In this document: positions 1 through 5,685 of the stretch, piece by piece
Position numbering within the stretch: the stretch's first letter is position 1
Layout of the letters: every line of letters starts with the position of its first letter
Assembly (NCBI GenBank): GCA_947461155.1
Contig: CANHKE010000105.1
Span: 1-5,685, forward strand
Origin: Cytophagaceae bacterium
GTDB taxonomy: Bacteria; Bacteroidota; Bacteroidia; Cytophagales; Spirosomataceae
DNA length: 5,685 bases
Reading direction: 5' to 3'
Made by a program: the position numbers and the translations under genes
The notes under the pieces: generated by a model
Seen by the model: only the letters and a program-made list of their open reading frames with translations
Told to the model about the DNA's origin: nothing
Database searches by the model: none

Positions 1-617
1 GCAAAAGAATAAAACAAATCACTTGCCCCTAACCTATCCACTATTCCCGCCAAAATTTTGCGCGAATTAATGATAAGATTGGTTTTAAGTTGCAACGATT
101 GAAATATCGCCTGAAACAAAGCAATTAATTCTGCCTCATTAACTAACGAATCGGATCCAATGATATCCGCGTCACATTGATAAAACTCCCGATATCGCCC
201 TTTTTGAGGACGATCTGCACGCCATACCGGTTGAATTTGAGAGCGTCGGAATGGGAAAGCTAACTCATTGCGATTCATAGCTACAAATCGAGCAAAAGGG
301 ACAGTTAAATCATAACGCAACCCTTTTTCCGAAATTTTTGGCAATAAAGCCTTAGAACCTGCTTGAATCGTTTGCGGGTCCGATTTACTTAAATAATCCC
401 CAGAATTTAAAATTTTAAAAAGTAATTGGTCGCCTTCATCTCCATATTTGCCAGTCAAAACCGACAAATTTTCCATAGCCGGAGTCTCAATACTTTGAAA
501 ACCAAAAGCCTCAAAATGACCTTTAATAATCGAAAAAACATAGTTCCGAAGAGCCATTTCTTTTGGACCAAAATCTCTTGTACCTCGTGCGTTATTGGGC
601 TTTTGAATTATTTTCAT
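1..617 (-). CDS. hisS: Histidyl-tRNA synthetase, N-terminal part (cut by window edge)
   Basis: Charges tRNA-His with histidine in the cytoplasm, using ATP. Reading the minus strand from the ATG at 617-615 gives 205 codons with no stop before the edge, about 45% of a usual HisRS (roughly 420-460 residues). Visible marks are the N-terminal ARGTRDFGP (10-18), equivalent to the usual 'RGTxD' start of HisRS; the histidine/ATP-site segment [11 protein letters not shown] (101-111); class II motif 2 spanning [20 protein letters not shown] (130-149); and NSRKIL (184-189), the HisRS 'NNRKIL' motif. Motif 3, the RGLDYY-type HisA loop and the anticodon-binding domain lie outside the window. The start fits the family: the conserved block begins about 10 residues in and there is no earlier in-frame alternative with conserved sequence. 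The gene is divergent from the small basic protein gene, with 82 nt between start codons. No Shine-Dalgarno sequence is seen; the leader is A/T-rich. Identification is secure. Confidence 0.97.
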   Translation of the reverse strand, partial: MKIIQKPNNARGTRDFGPKEMALRNYVFSIIKGHFEAFGFQSIETPAMENLSVLTGKYGDEGDQLLFKILNSGDYLSKSDPQTIQAGSKALLPKISEKGLRYDLTVPFARFVAMNRNELAFPFRRSQIQPVWRADRPQKGRYREFYQCDADIIGSDSLVNEAELIALFQAIFQSLQLKTNLIINSRKILAGIVDRLGASDLFYSF

Positions 618-647
618 AAAACAAATTTAATTATTCGAGGCAGATTA

Positions 648-678
648 TTTGATATCTACGCAATAATTCCTATTTTTG
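648..678 (+). promoter_or_regulatory. Bacteroidota-type promoter for the 47-residue protein gene
   Basis: A TTTG at 648-651 (-33 element) is followed after exactly 19 nt by TATTTTTG at 671-678, a full match to the TAnnTTTG -7 element of the Bacteroidota primary sigma factor. The expected transcription start is about 6-8 nt past the -7 element, near 685, giving a leader of only about 15 nt before the ATG at 700. That leader is A/T-rich with no Shine-Dalgarno sequence, as is normal in this phylum. Seen: both elements and their spacing. Inferred: that they are used and the exact start point. Confidence 0.8.
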
Positions 679-699
679 CAGACCAAAATTATTATCGAC

Positions 700-843
700 A
701 TGGCCGTAACTAGATTAAAAAGAAAAGACAGAAGAAATAAAGCTGTAGCTAACAATAAAGTGGAAGCTATCAGAATCTTAAAACAAAGACCAATTATTAA
801 ATTAGTAGATGTAGAAGCTATCAAAGCTTCATTTGCTAAATAA
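700..843 (+). CDS. Small very basic conserved-type protein, 47 aa; possible ribosome-associated protein
   Basis: The ATG at 700 opens 47 codons ending in TAA at 841-843, read as MAVTRLKRKDRRNKAVANNK followed by a segment ending VDVEAIKASFAK. It has 14 Lys/Arg against 4 Asp/Glu, clustered in the first 14 residues (R5, K7, R8, K9, R11, R12, K14), with no Cys, Trp or His and no signal peptide or membrane segment. The N-terminal half resembles the RNA-binding tails of small ribosomal proteins; the C-terminal half could form a short helix. That the frame is real is supported by a perfect promoter with a 15-nt leader just upstream and an intrinsic terminator 20 nt downstream, so it is a monocistronic gene. 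From memory, similar 45-55 residue 'hypothetical proteins' occur in Bacteroidota, but I cannot name the family. A role in the ribosome or RNA binding is inference from size, charge and housekeeping context; it could instead be a nucleoid or other nucleic-acid-binding peptide. Confidence 0.87.
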   Translation: MAVTRLKRKDRRNKAVANNKVEAIRILKQRPIIKLVDVEAIKASFAK

Positions 844-863
844 TAAATATTTCTTGAAATTAG

Positions 864-891
864 AACCGGTATATACTACCGGTTTTTTTTT
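864..891 (+). terminator. Intrinsic terminator after the 47-residue protein gene
   Basis: An 8-bp perfect stem, AACCGGTA (864-871) with TACCGGTT (877-884), encloses a 5-nt loop (872-876) and runs straight into a nine-T tract (883-891). It lies 20 nt after the stop codon and separates the small gene from the DUF1080 gene. The start codon of the next gene is only 24 nt past the T-tract, which leaves little room for a separate promoter. Confidence 0.92.
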
Positions 892-915
892 GTACCAAAA
901 TATTCAACCATACCT

Positions 916-1671
916 ATGAAAACTAAACTTATTTTGACCGCAGTAGCTAGCTTTTGTTTGAGCTACATTGCCCAAGCACAAGACCACCGTCATGTCGTTA
1001 AAAACCCAACAAAACCAGGAGACTCGGAATATTGGGATCCAGAAGTACGGGTGGTTACCCCAGGAGCAATTCCTTCTGATGCCATTGTCTTATTTGATGG
1101 TAAAGATTTAAATAATTGGGAATCTGTTAAAGACGGCGGTCCAGCACTTTGGAAAGTTGAAGAAGGGAAAATGACAGTCGTTCGTGGAGCAGGTCATATT
1201 TCAACCAAACAAAAATTCACGAACTACCAATTACATATTGAATGGCAATCTCCTATCGAACCTGAAACATTAAAAAGTCAAGGGAAAGGAAATAGTGGTA
1301 TTTTCATGCAAGGCATGTATGAAGTTCAAGTTTTAAACTCATACAATAATCGTACCTATCGAAATGGTCAAGCCGGAAGTATTTATAAGCAATCTGCACC
1401 ATTAGTAAATGCGACTTCCCCGATGGGCGAATGGAATGTGTATGATATTATTTACACAGCCCCAGTGTTTACAATTAACGGAGGAATTCAAACTCCTGCA
1501 TACGTTACAGTTATTCATAACGGAGTTGTTGTGCAGAATCACACCAAAATTCAAGGTACGACTGAGTATATAGGTCAACCCTTAAATCCAGTTCACGGAC
1601 CAGGTCCAATTAGTTTACAAGACCACGGCAATGCTGTTAGTTTTCGTAATATCTGGTTACGTGAAATGTAA
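916..1671 (+). CDS. Secreted DUF1080 (3-keto-disaccharide hydrolase-like) protein
   Basis: A 251-residue exported protein. Residues 1-21 are a signal peptide: basic start (K2, K4), hydrophobic core LILTAVASFCLSYIA, and an AQA cleavage motif (19-21), predicting a mature protein from Q22. C14 is not in a lipobox, so a lipoprotein is unlikely. Residues about 55-250 fit a single DUF1080 domain (Pfam 3-keto-disac_hyd, a laminin-G/concanavalin-like beta sandwich): the opening VLFDGKDLNNWES (58-70), the inner strand YQLHIEWQSP (104-113), GNSGIFMQGMYEVQVLNSY (125-143), the EWNVYDI segment (172-178), and the closing ISLQDHGNAVSFRNIWLRE (232-250). Some members act on 3-keto-glycosides; others may only bind glycans. 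Substrate and activity here are not shown by sequence. The likely location is periplasmic or extracellular; no C-terminal sorting domain is seen. It stands alone between two terminators, with no SusC/SusD or sugar oxidoreductase gene beside it. The start is fixed by the signal peptide. I see no good promoter in the 24 nt after the upstream terminator. Confidence 0.93.
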   Translation: MKTKLILTAVASFCLSYIAQAQDHRHVVKNPTKPGDSEYWDPEVRVVTPGAIPSDAIVLFDGKDLNNWESVKDGGPALWKVEEGKMTVVRGAGHISTKQKFTNYQLHIEWQSPIEPETLKSQGKGNSGIFMQGMYEVQVLNSYNNRTYRNGQAGSIYKQSAPLVNATSPMGEWNVYDIIYTAPVFTINGGIQTPAYVTVIHNGVVVQNHTKIQGTTEYIGQPLNPVHGPGPISLQDHGNAVSFRNIWLREM

Positions 1672-1689
1672 TATTCTTTAATTTTTCAT

Positions 1690-1726
1690 AAGGAAGGTTT
1701 TTTATTCGAAAAACCTTCCTTTTTTT
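1690..1726 (+). terminator. Strong intrinsic terminator after the DUF1080 gene
   Basis: A 13-bp perfect stem (1690-1702 with 1709-1721, core AGGAAGG/CCTTCCT) closes a 6-nt loop (1703-1708) and continues into a seven-T tract (1720-1726). It sits 18 nt after the DUF1080 stop codon. Its T-tract ends only 5 nt before the ATG of the methyltransferase gene, so the hairpin also lies in the presumed leader of the next gene. The AGGAAGG in the left arm is stem sequence 34 nt from the ATG, not a usable ribosome binding site. Confidence 0.93.
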
Positions 1727-1731
1727 GTTCT

Positions 1732-2496
1732 ATGAAACACATTATCAGCTGGGTACTTCGTCACATTCCAAGAAAATTTATCCAATTATTTGCTCATCGA
1801 TTCATTAAACTATATAGTTTATTTCTATCTGGGAATAAGGTCTATTGCCCAGTCTGCGATCATTCATTTGCTAAATTTCTACCCTATGGTCGATTACAAC
1901 CAAGGGAAAATGCATTATGCCCTTCTTGCCTTAGTTTAGAAAGACATCGTTTGATGCATTTATTTCTGAAAAATGAAACCGACTTTTATACCGGAAGACC
2001 CCGTGTCCTTCACGTGGCACCCGAATATTGTTTCATAGATCGCTTTGAGAAATATTTAGGTGACAACTACATCACGGCAGATATCGAATCCCCATTGGCC
2101 AAAGTCCGAATGGATCTTCATGATATTCCTTTTGAAGACAATTCGTTTGATGTCGTATTTTGCAACCACGTATTAGAACATGTCAAAGATGATGTTCGTT
2201 GTATGCAAGAAATTCGTCGTGTGTTAAAACCAGATGGATTTGCTTTATGTCAAAGTCCACAGCGATATGATTTAGAGACAACATACGAAGATCCAAGCAT
2301 TACAGATCCCAAAGAACGTGAAATTCATTTCTTGCAAGATGATCACTTACGTATCTATGGTCGTGATTTTGGCAAGCAACTCGAGAATTCAGGATTTACC
2401 GTCTTGGATGTCAATATGATTGAAAAATTAGGGTTAACCGAGAGTAAACGTATGGCATTGCCATTAGATGAAGTTATCTATAAATGTCAAAAATAA
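1732..2496 (+). CDS. SAM-dependent methyltransferase with N-terminal zinc-ribbon (HVAPE type)
   Basis: A 254-residue class I (Methyltransf_11-like) methyltransferase of unknown substrate. Residues 1-32 form a basic, amphipathic stretch that may contact membrane or a partner. Residues 38-72 hold a probable zinc ribbon: CPVC (39-42) and CPSC (63-66), joined by FAKFLPYGRLQPRENAL and followed by LSLERHRL. The Rossmann-like domain starts at RVLHVAPE (91-98), which replaces the glycine-rich motif I; D117 (ITADIE) is the likely ribose-binding acidic residue, then MDLHDIPF (127-134), FDVVFCNHVLEHV (139-151) and IRRVLKPDGFAL (161-172). A late conserved-looking block, DDHLRIYGRDF (203-213), may belong to the active site. 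From memory, the CPxC...LERHR...HVAPE...DHxRxYGxD arrangement recurs in uncharacterised methyltransferases of Bacteroidota and others, so the protein is intact, not degenerate. It heads the cluster that continues with aminopeptidase P 1 nt later. The first ATG is kept because the next in-frame ATG (residue 75) would remove the zinc ribbon. Confidence 0.88.
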   Translation: MKHIISWVLRHIPRKFIQLFAHRFIKLYSLFLSGNKVYCPVCDHSFAKFLPYGRLQPRENALCPSCLSLERHRLMHLFLKNETDFYTGRPRVLHVAPEYCFIDRFEKYLGDNYITADIESPLAKVRMDLHDIPFEDNSFDVVFCNHVLEHVKDDVRCMQEIRRVLKPDGFALCQSPQRYDLETTYEDPSITDPKEREIHFLQDDHLRIYGRDFGKQLENSGFTVLDVNMIEKLGLTESKRMALPLDEVIYKCQK

Positions 2497-2497
2497 T

Positions 2498-3787
2498 ATG
2501 CGCTATAAACCATTCCCCTCCGAGCTATTTCAACATAACCGAAAAAAATTAATAGCGGAATTACCTCCGAAATCAATTGTAATTATTAGTTCCAATGACA
2601 TCATGCCAACGAACGCAGATGGCAGCATGGGATTTAAACAACAGACAGATTTGTTTTATCTGTCAGGATTAGATCAAGAAGAAACGCTCCTTGTCATCTA
2701 TCCAGATGCACCGGAGGCACATTTGCGCGAAATCGCCTTTGTTCGTGAAACATCTGAACTTATCTCAATTTGGGAAGGTCATAAATATTCAAAGGTAGAA
2801 GCGACTCAAATCAGTGGCATAAAAAATATTCAATGGACTACTAACTTTGATGCCATTCTTAAAACTTTAATCTATTCGGCAGAAACGATTTACCTGTTAG
2901 ATAATGAACATATGCGCAACAGTTCGGCGGTCGAAACTCAAAACGTAAGATTGGTTGAAAGGATCAAAGCAAAATATCCATTGCATCGCATCGGCCGCAT
3001 AGCTCCTATTTTGAATACCTTGCGTATGAAGAAAGAAACGGCGGAAATTGACGCTTTGCAAAAGGCGATTGATATTACGGAAAGTGGGTTTCGCCGGGTC
3101 TTGGAATTTGTCAAACCAGGAGTTTGGGAAAATGAAATTGAGGCAGAGTTTATTCACGAATTCATTAAATTAAGAAGTGGGGGTTTTGCCTATACACCCA
3201 TTATTGCTTCAGGTGCGAATGCATGCGTGCTACATTACATTGAAAATGAACTCGAATGCAAGGACGGAGAATTACTTTTGCTTGATGTAGGTGCATCATA
3301 CGGGAATTACAATGCAGATATGACGCGCACCATACCTGTTAACGGCAAATTTAGTCCAAGACAACGACAAGTATATCAGGCAGTTTTAGCCGTACTAAAC
3401 TATGCATCCGATATCATGCGTCCTGGGGTTTATTGGGTAGATTACCAACGGTCCGTTGAGGTATTTATGGAAAGTCAGTTAATCGAATTAGGTTTATTCA
3501 CGAAAAAGGATGTTGAAAATCAGGATCCTACCCAACCCTTATTTAAAAAATACTTTATGCACGGCGTAGCGCATCATTTGGGATTAGATGTGCATGATGT
3601 TTGGGATAAATACAAACCATTTGAAGCAGGTATGGTGCTTACCTGTGAACCAGGTATATACATTCGCGAAGAAGGGATAGGTATACGATTAGAAAACAAT
3701 TTGCTGATCACGAATGGTCCAGCCATTAATTTAATGGCGAATATTCCAATTGAAATAGACGAAATTGAATCTTTAATGGCTCGCTAA
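2498..3787 (+). CDS. pepP: Xaa-Pro aminopeptidase (aminopeptidase P, M24B metallopeptidase)
   Basis: Removes the N-terminal residue from peptides whose second residue is proline; cytoplasmic, usually with two Mn ions. The product is 429 residues, normal for bacterial aminopeptidase P (about 430-470). Residues 1-165 are the N-terminal creatinase-like domain, including FYLSGLDQEETLLVIYP (53-69); about 175-425 are the pita-bread catalytic domain. By comparison with E. coli PepP, the five metal ligands are all present: D263 (LLDVG), D274 (NADMTR), H359 (MHGVAHHLGLDVHD), E384 (TCEPG) and E399 (RLEN). The supporting residues H246 (LHYIENE), H355, H366 and R397 are also present. An in-frame ATG at 2468 would add 10 residues, but it lies inside the methyltransferase gene and its peptide is not family-like; the ATG at 2498, 1 nt after the methyltransferase TAA, begins with MRYKPFPSELFQHNRKKL, the expected N terminus. 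No Shine-Dalgarno sequence; termination-reinitiation is likely. It overlaps the DUF819 gene by 1 nt. No signal peptide. Confidence 0.95.
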   Translation: MRYKPFPSELFQHNRKKLIAELPPKSIVIISSNDIMPTNADGSMGFKQQTDLFYLSGLDQEETLLVIYPDAPEAHLREIAFVRETSELISIWEGHKYSKVEATQISGIKNIQWTTNFDAILKTLIYSAETIYLLDNEHMRNSSAVETQNVRLVERIKAKYPLHRIGRIAPILNTLRMKKETAEIDALQKAIDITESGFRRVLEFVKPGVWENEIEAEFIHEFIKLRSGGFAYTPIIASGANACVLHYIENELECKDGELLLLDVGASYGNYNADMTRTIPVNGKFSPRQRQVYQAVLAVLNYASDIMRPGVYWVDYQRSVEVFMESQLIELGLFTKKDVENQDPTQPLFKKYFMHGVAHHLGLDVHDVWDKYKPFEAGMVLTCEPGIYIREEGIGIRLENNLLITNGPAINLMANIPIEIDEIESLMAR

Positions 3788-4980
3788 TGATCAAGGGAGA
3801 ACTTTCGATCTTACTATGTTTGATAATTATGTTGGCAGGTATATTTTACCTAGCGAAATTAAACAAAAAATTACTCAAGCTTGTATTTAGCGCAATTCCT
3901 CCGTTATTATTTTGCTACTTTTTACCCTCGCTCTTTGTTGAATATGGGCTAATCGAAATTGGCCAAACTGACTTAAACGGTACTTTAGCGAAAACCATAT
4001 TGCCTTTCTGTATTTTCTATTTTACGCTAGGTCTTCCGATTCAAAAATTAAAATCAATCGGAAAAAAACCAATCATATTGTTTTTAGTTGGTGCTTTGGG
4101 TGTCATCATCGGTGGTCCCATTTCATTATCCATAAGTCACTACTTTTTCCCTTCTGAATTCAATGCTGAATCATATAAAGGTATGGCAACCATTGCTGGG
4201 TCTTGGATAGGCGGTACCGCAAATCAAATGGCCTTAAATGCCATATTTTTACCTTCAGCCAATGAACTCGCGAAAGCAGTGACGGTCGATGTTTTTTTTG
4301 GCGAGACTTGGCTTGCCATTTTGTTATTTTTAATACCCTTTCAAAAACGGATCAATCAATATTTAAAGGCTACTTTTGATCCAAGTGAGATTTCGTCTAC
4401 ATGGGATAATGAGATTATAGTCAAAAAATTTACATTCAATAACCTCATATACATTTTAGGTTTAGGTTTTACGATATCCGTATTGAGTACTAATTTGGGA
4501 CAATCAATTACCAAATCCGTTGGAATCAGTTTTTTAAATGCTAGCTTTTGGACTTTTTTACTTTGTACCATCTTAGGCATAGCGTTAGGATTTAGTCCAT
4601 TACGCAAATTATATGCGGAAGGCGGCGACGTCATCGCGACCTTGTTTTTATATTTCATCATTGCCTCAATCGGCTTAAAAATATCATTAAGTCATTTATT
4701 TTCTACTCCACTCCTACTATTTACAGGTTTTATATGGATAAGCATTCACGGCTTAGTTATATTTGCAGTTGGAAAATGGATTAAGGCACCATACCACTAC
4801 ATGGCCATCGCATCACAAGCGAATGTAGGCGGAATTGCATCGGCATCTGTACTTGCCACCGCGATTAGTCCAAGGCTGACTCCTTTAGGTGTTATTTTGG
4901 CGCTGCTGGGATATGCGATTGGGACGTATGGGGGATATATTTCGGCTTTACTCATGCAATGGGTAGGTCAAACTTACTAG
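3787..4980 (+). CDS. DUF819 family integral membrane protein, putative transporter
   Basis: A 397-residue polytopic inner-membrane protein. By eye there are about 11-12 hydrophobic segments, roughly at residues 6-23, 29-51, 68-86, 95-117, 131-152, 163-185, 217-235, 246-269, 281-300, 305-330, 337-360 and 365-392, with a polar loop at 186-214. It matches DUF819 (YjcL-type) in length and in two glycine/asparagine-rich membrane motifs: AGSWIGGTANQMALNA (137-152) and ASQANVGGIASASVLATA (342-359). These two look like matching elements of two halves, the pattern of transporters built from inverted repeats with broken helices. The substrate is unknown for the family as far as I recall. The start codon overlaps the aminopeptidase P stop (TAATG), implying translational coupling and suggesting, as inference only, a link to peptide or amino-acid traffic. 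The gene ends TAG followed at once by a second in-frame TAG. The predicted protein has no cytoplasmic enzymatic domain. Confidence 0.88.
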   Translation: MIKGELSILLCLIIMLAGIFYLAKLNKKLLKLVFSAIPPLLFCYFLPSLFVEYGLIEIGQTDLNGTLAKTILPFCIFYFTLGLPIQKLKSIGKKPIILFLVGALGVIIGGPISLSISHYFFPSEFNAESYKGMATIAGSWIGGTANQMALNAIFLPSANELAKAVTVDVFFGETWLAILLFLIPFQKRINQYLKATFDPSEISSTWDNEIIVKKFTFNNLIYILGLGFTISVLSTNLGQSITKSVGISFLNASFWTFLLCTILGIALGFSPLRKLYAEGGDVIATLFLYFIIASIGLKISLSHLFSTPLLLFTGFIWISIHGLVIFAVGKWIKAPYHYMAIASQANVGGIASASVLATAISPRLTPLGVILALLGYAIGTYGGYISALLMQWVGQTY

Positions 4981-4995
4981 TAGTATAAAAAATAC

Positions 4996-5685
4996 ATGAA
5001 AAACATTCGTAATTTTTGCATTATTGCACACATTGATCACGGGAAAAGTACACTAGCTGATCGTTTAATTGAATTCACGAATACCGTTCAAAAACGGGAT
5101 ATGATGAATCAATTATTAGATGACATGGACCTCGAACGAGAGCGTGGTATCACCATTAAATCCCATGCGATTCAAATGCAATATCCGAAAGATGGCGAGG
5201 TTTATACGTTCAATTTAATTGATACTCCTGGTCACGTCGATTTCTCCTATGAAGTTTCGCGGTCCATTGCAGCTTGTGAAGGCGCCTTATTAATTGTTGA
5301 TGCCTCACAGGGTATCGAAGCGCAAACAATTTCCAATTTATATTTGGCGATTAATCATGACTTGGAAATTATTCCAGTTTTGAATAAAATTGACTTACCT
5401 GGTGCGATGCCAGATGAAGTCTCAGATCAAATTATTGATTTAATCGGCTGTAAAAAAGAAGATATCATTCATGCTTCTGGTAAAGAAGGCATCGGCATTC
5501 AAGACATTTTAGATGCCGTTGTCGCTCGGGTGCCTGCTCCCAAAGGTGACCCAAATGAACCATTACAAGCATTAATCTTTGATTCCACGTTTAATTCATA
5601 CCGAGGTATTGAAGTAATTTTTCGTGTATACAACGGTGAAATACGAAAAGGTGACCGAGTCAAATTTATCAATACTGGCAAAGAA
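4996..5685 (+). CDS. lepA: Elongation factor 4 (LepA) GTPase, N-terminal part (cut by window edge)
   Basis: A translational GTPase that binds the ribosome, reported to back-translocate stalled complexes and to help 30S assembly. The window holds 230 codons without a stop, out of about 595-600 in the family. The G domain is complete: G1 AHIDHGKS (11-18), the effector/G2 region [10 protein letters not shown] (47-56, T53), G3 DTPGH (76-80, with H80 equivalent to the catalytic His of EF-Tu), G4 NKID (130-133) and G5 SGKEG (161-165). Domain II begins near residue 188 ([15 protein letters not shown] onward). The start [19 protein letters not shown] is typical of LepA; EF-G would have a longer N terminus and a G' insert, and TypA a different start, so LepA is preferred. 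The LepA-specific C-terminal domain is beyond the window. The gene starts 15 nt after the DUF819 stop in an A-rich spacer (TATAAAAAATAC) with no Shine-Dalgarno sequence and probably shares its transcript. Confidence 0.96.
   Translation, partial: MKNIRNFCIIAHIDHGKSTLADRLIEFTNTVQKRDMMNQLLDDMDLERERGITIKSHAIQMQYPKDGEVYTFNLIDTPGHVDFSYEVSRSIAACEGALLIVDASQGIEAQTISNLYLAINHDLEIIPVLNKIDLPGAMPDEVSDQIIDLIGCKKEDIIHASGKEGIGIQDILDAVVARVPAPKGDPNEPLQALIFDSTFNSYRGIEVIFRVYNGEIRKGDRVKFINTGKE

Larger units (their letters stand above)
1732..5685 (+). other. Probable operon: methyltransferase - aminopeptidase P - DUF819 - lepA
   Basis: Four plus-strand genes follow one another with a 1-nt gap (2497), a 1-nt overlap (TAATG at 3785-3789) and a 15-nt gap (4981-4995). 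No hairpin with a T-tract lies between any of them, and I find no full TTTG/TAnnTTTG pair inside the junctions. Co-transcription is therefore likely, with translational coupling at the first two junctions. A promoter for the set is not clear: the best candidate is TAATTTTT at 1679-1686 (one mismatch to TAnnTTTG, no proper -33 element). Internal promoters within coding sequence, especially for lepA, cannot be excluded. Confidence 0.6.

Noticed and set aside
426..713. A 95-codon open frame on the plus strand
   Set aside because: It runs antisense through hisS and into the start of the 47-residue gene; its product has no recognisable features, and hisS on the other strand is certain.
889..918. 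TTTG (889-892), 18 nt, then TACCTATG (911-918) as a promoter for the DUF1080 gene
   Set aside because: The -7-like element has a mismatch and contains the start codon itself, so transcription would begin inside the gene and remove the start needed for the signal peptide.
1691..1697. AGGAAGG as a Shine-Dalgarno sequence for the methyltransferase
   Set aside because: It is 34 nt from the ATG and locked in the left arm of the terminator stem.
2468..2497. Upstream in-frame ATG extending aminopeptidase P by 10 residues
   Set aside because: It overlaps the methyltransferase 3' end, and the added peptide does not resemble family N termini; the ATG at 2498 fits better.
2897..3157. An 86-codon open frame on the minus strand
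   Set aside because: It lies wholly inside the aminopeptidase P gene, with composition typical of an antisense shadow.
4356..4661. A 101-codon open frame on the minus strand
   Set aside because: It lies wholly inside the DUF819 gene; no domain and no promoter or leader of its own.
4936..4943. TATATTTC as a -7 element for lepA
   Set aside because: It mismatches the key final G of TAnnTTTG, and I see no matching -33 element at the right spacing; such near-matches are expected by chance in A/T-rich coding sequence.
5499..5681. A 60-codon open frame on the minus strand
   Set aside because: Antisense to the well-conserved lepA coding sequence.

Overview
The window looks like a chromosomal housekeeping segment of a low-GC member of the Bacteroidota, of the Flavobacteriales/Cytophagales kind. 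Three things point there. The best promoter has the Bacteroidota form TTTG-N19-TAnnTTTG. No start codon has a convincing Shine-Dalgarno sequence; leaders are short and A/T-rich. The protein types also fit: a secreted DUF1080 protein, a zinc-ribbon methyltransferase with an HVAPE motif, and a tiny basic protein ending VDVEAIKASFAK. I see no phage, IS, CRISPR, tRNA or rRNA. The genus cannot be fixed from the sequence alone.

Layout: (1) 1-617, minus strand, the N-terminal part of histidyl-tRNA synthetase (hisS), running off the left edge. (2) 618-699, a divergent intergenic region with a strong plus-strand promoter. (3) 700-843, a 47-residue very basic protein with its own promoter and its own intrinsic terminator (864-891). 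(4) 916-1671, a secreted DUF1080 (3-keto-disaccharide hydrolase-like) protein, closed by a second strong terminator (1690-1726). (5) 1732-5685+, four tightly packed plus-strand genes: zinc-ribbon SAM methyltransferase, aminopeptidase P, DUF819 membrane protein, and the N-terminal part of lepA (elongation factor 4), running off the right edge. Gaps in this cluster are 1 nt, a 1-nt overlap (TAATG), and 15 nt, so it is probably one transcript.

Functional themes: translation (hisS, lepA and perhaps the 47-residue protein) and peptide turnover (aminopeptidase P translationally coupled to an uncharacterised DUF819 permease-like protein). The DUF1080 protein is an isolated exported carbohydrate-related protein. 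No gap exceeds about 85 bases.

I do not see a clearly new multi-gene system. The points most worth a second look are the 47-residue basic protein as a possible lineage-specific ribosome-associated protein, the aminopeptidase P/DUF819 coupling, and the terminator hairpin that ends 5 nt before the methyltransferase start codon.
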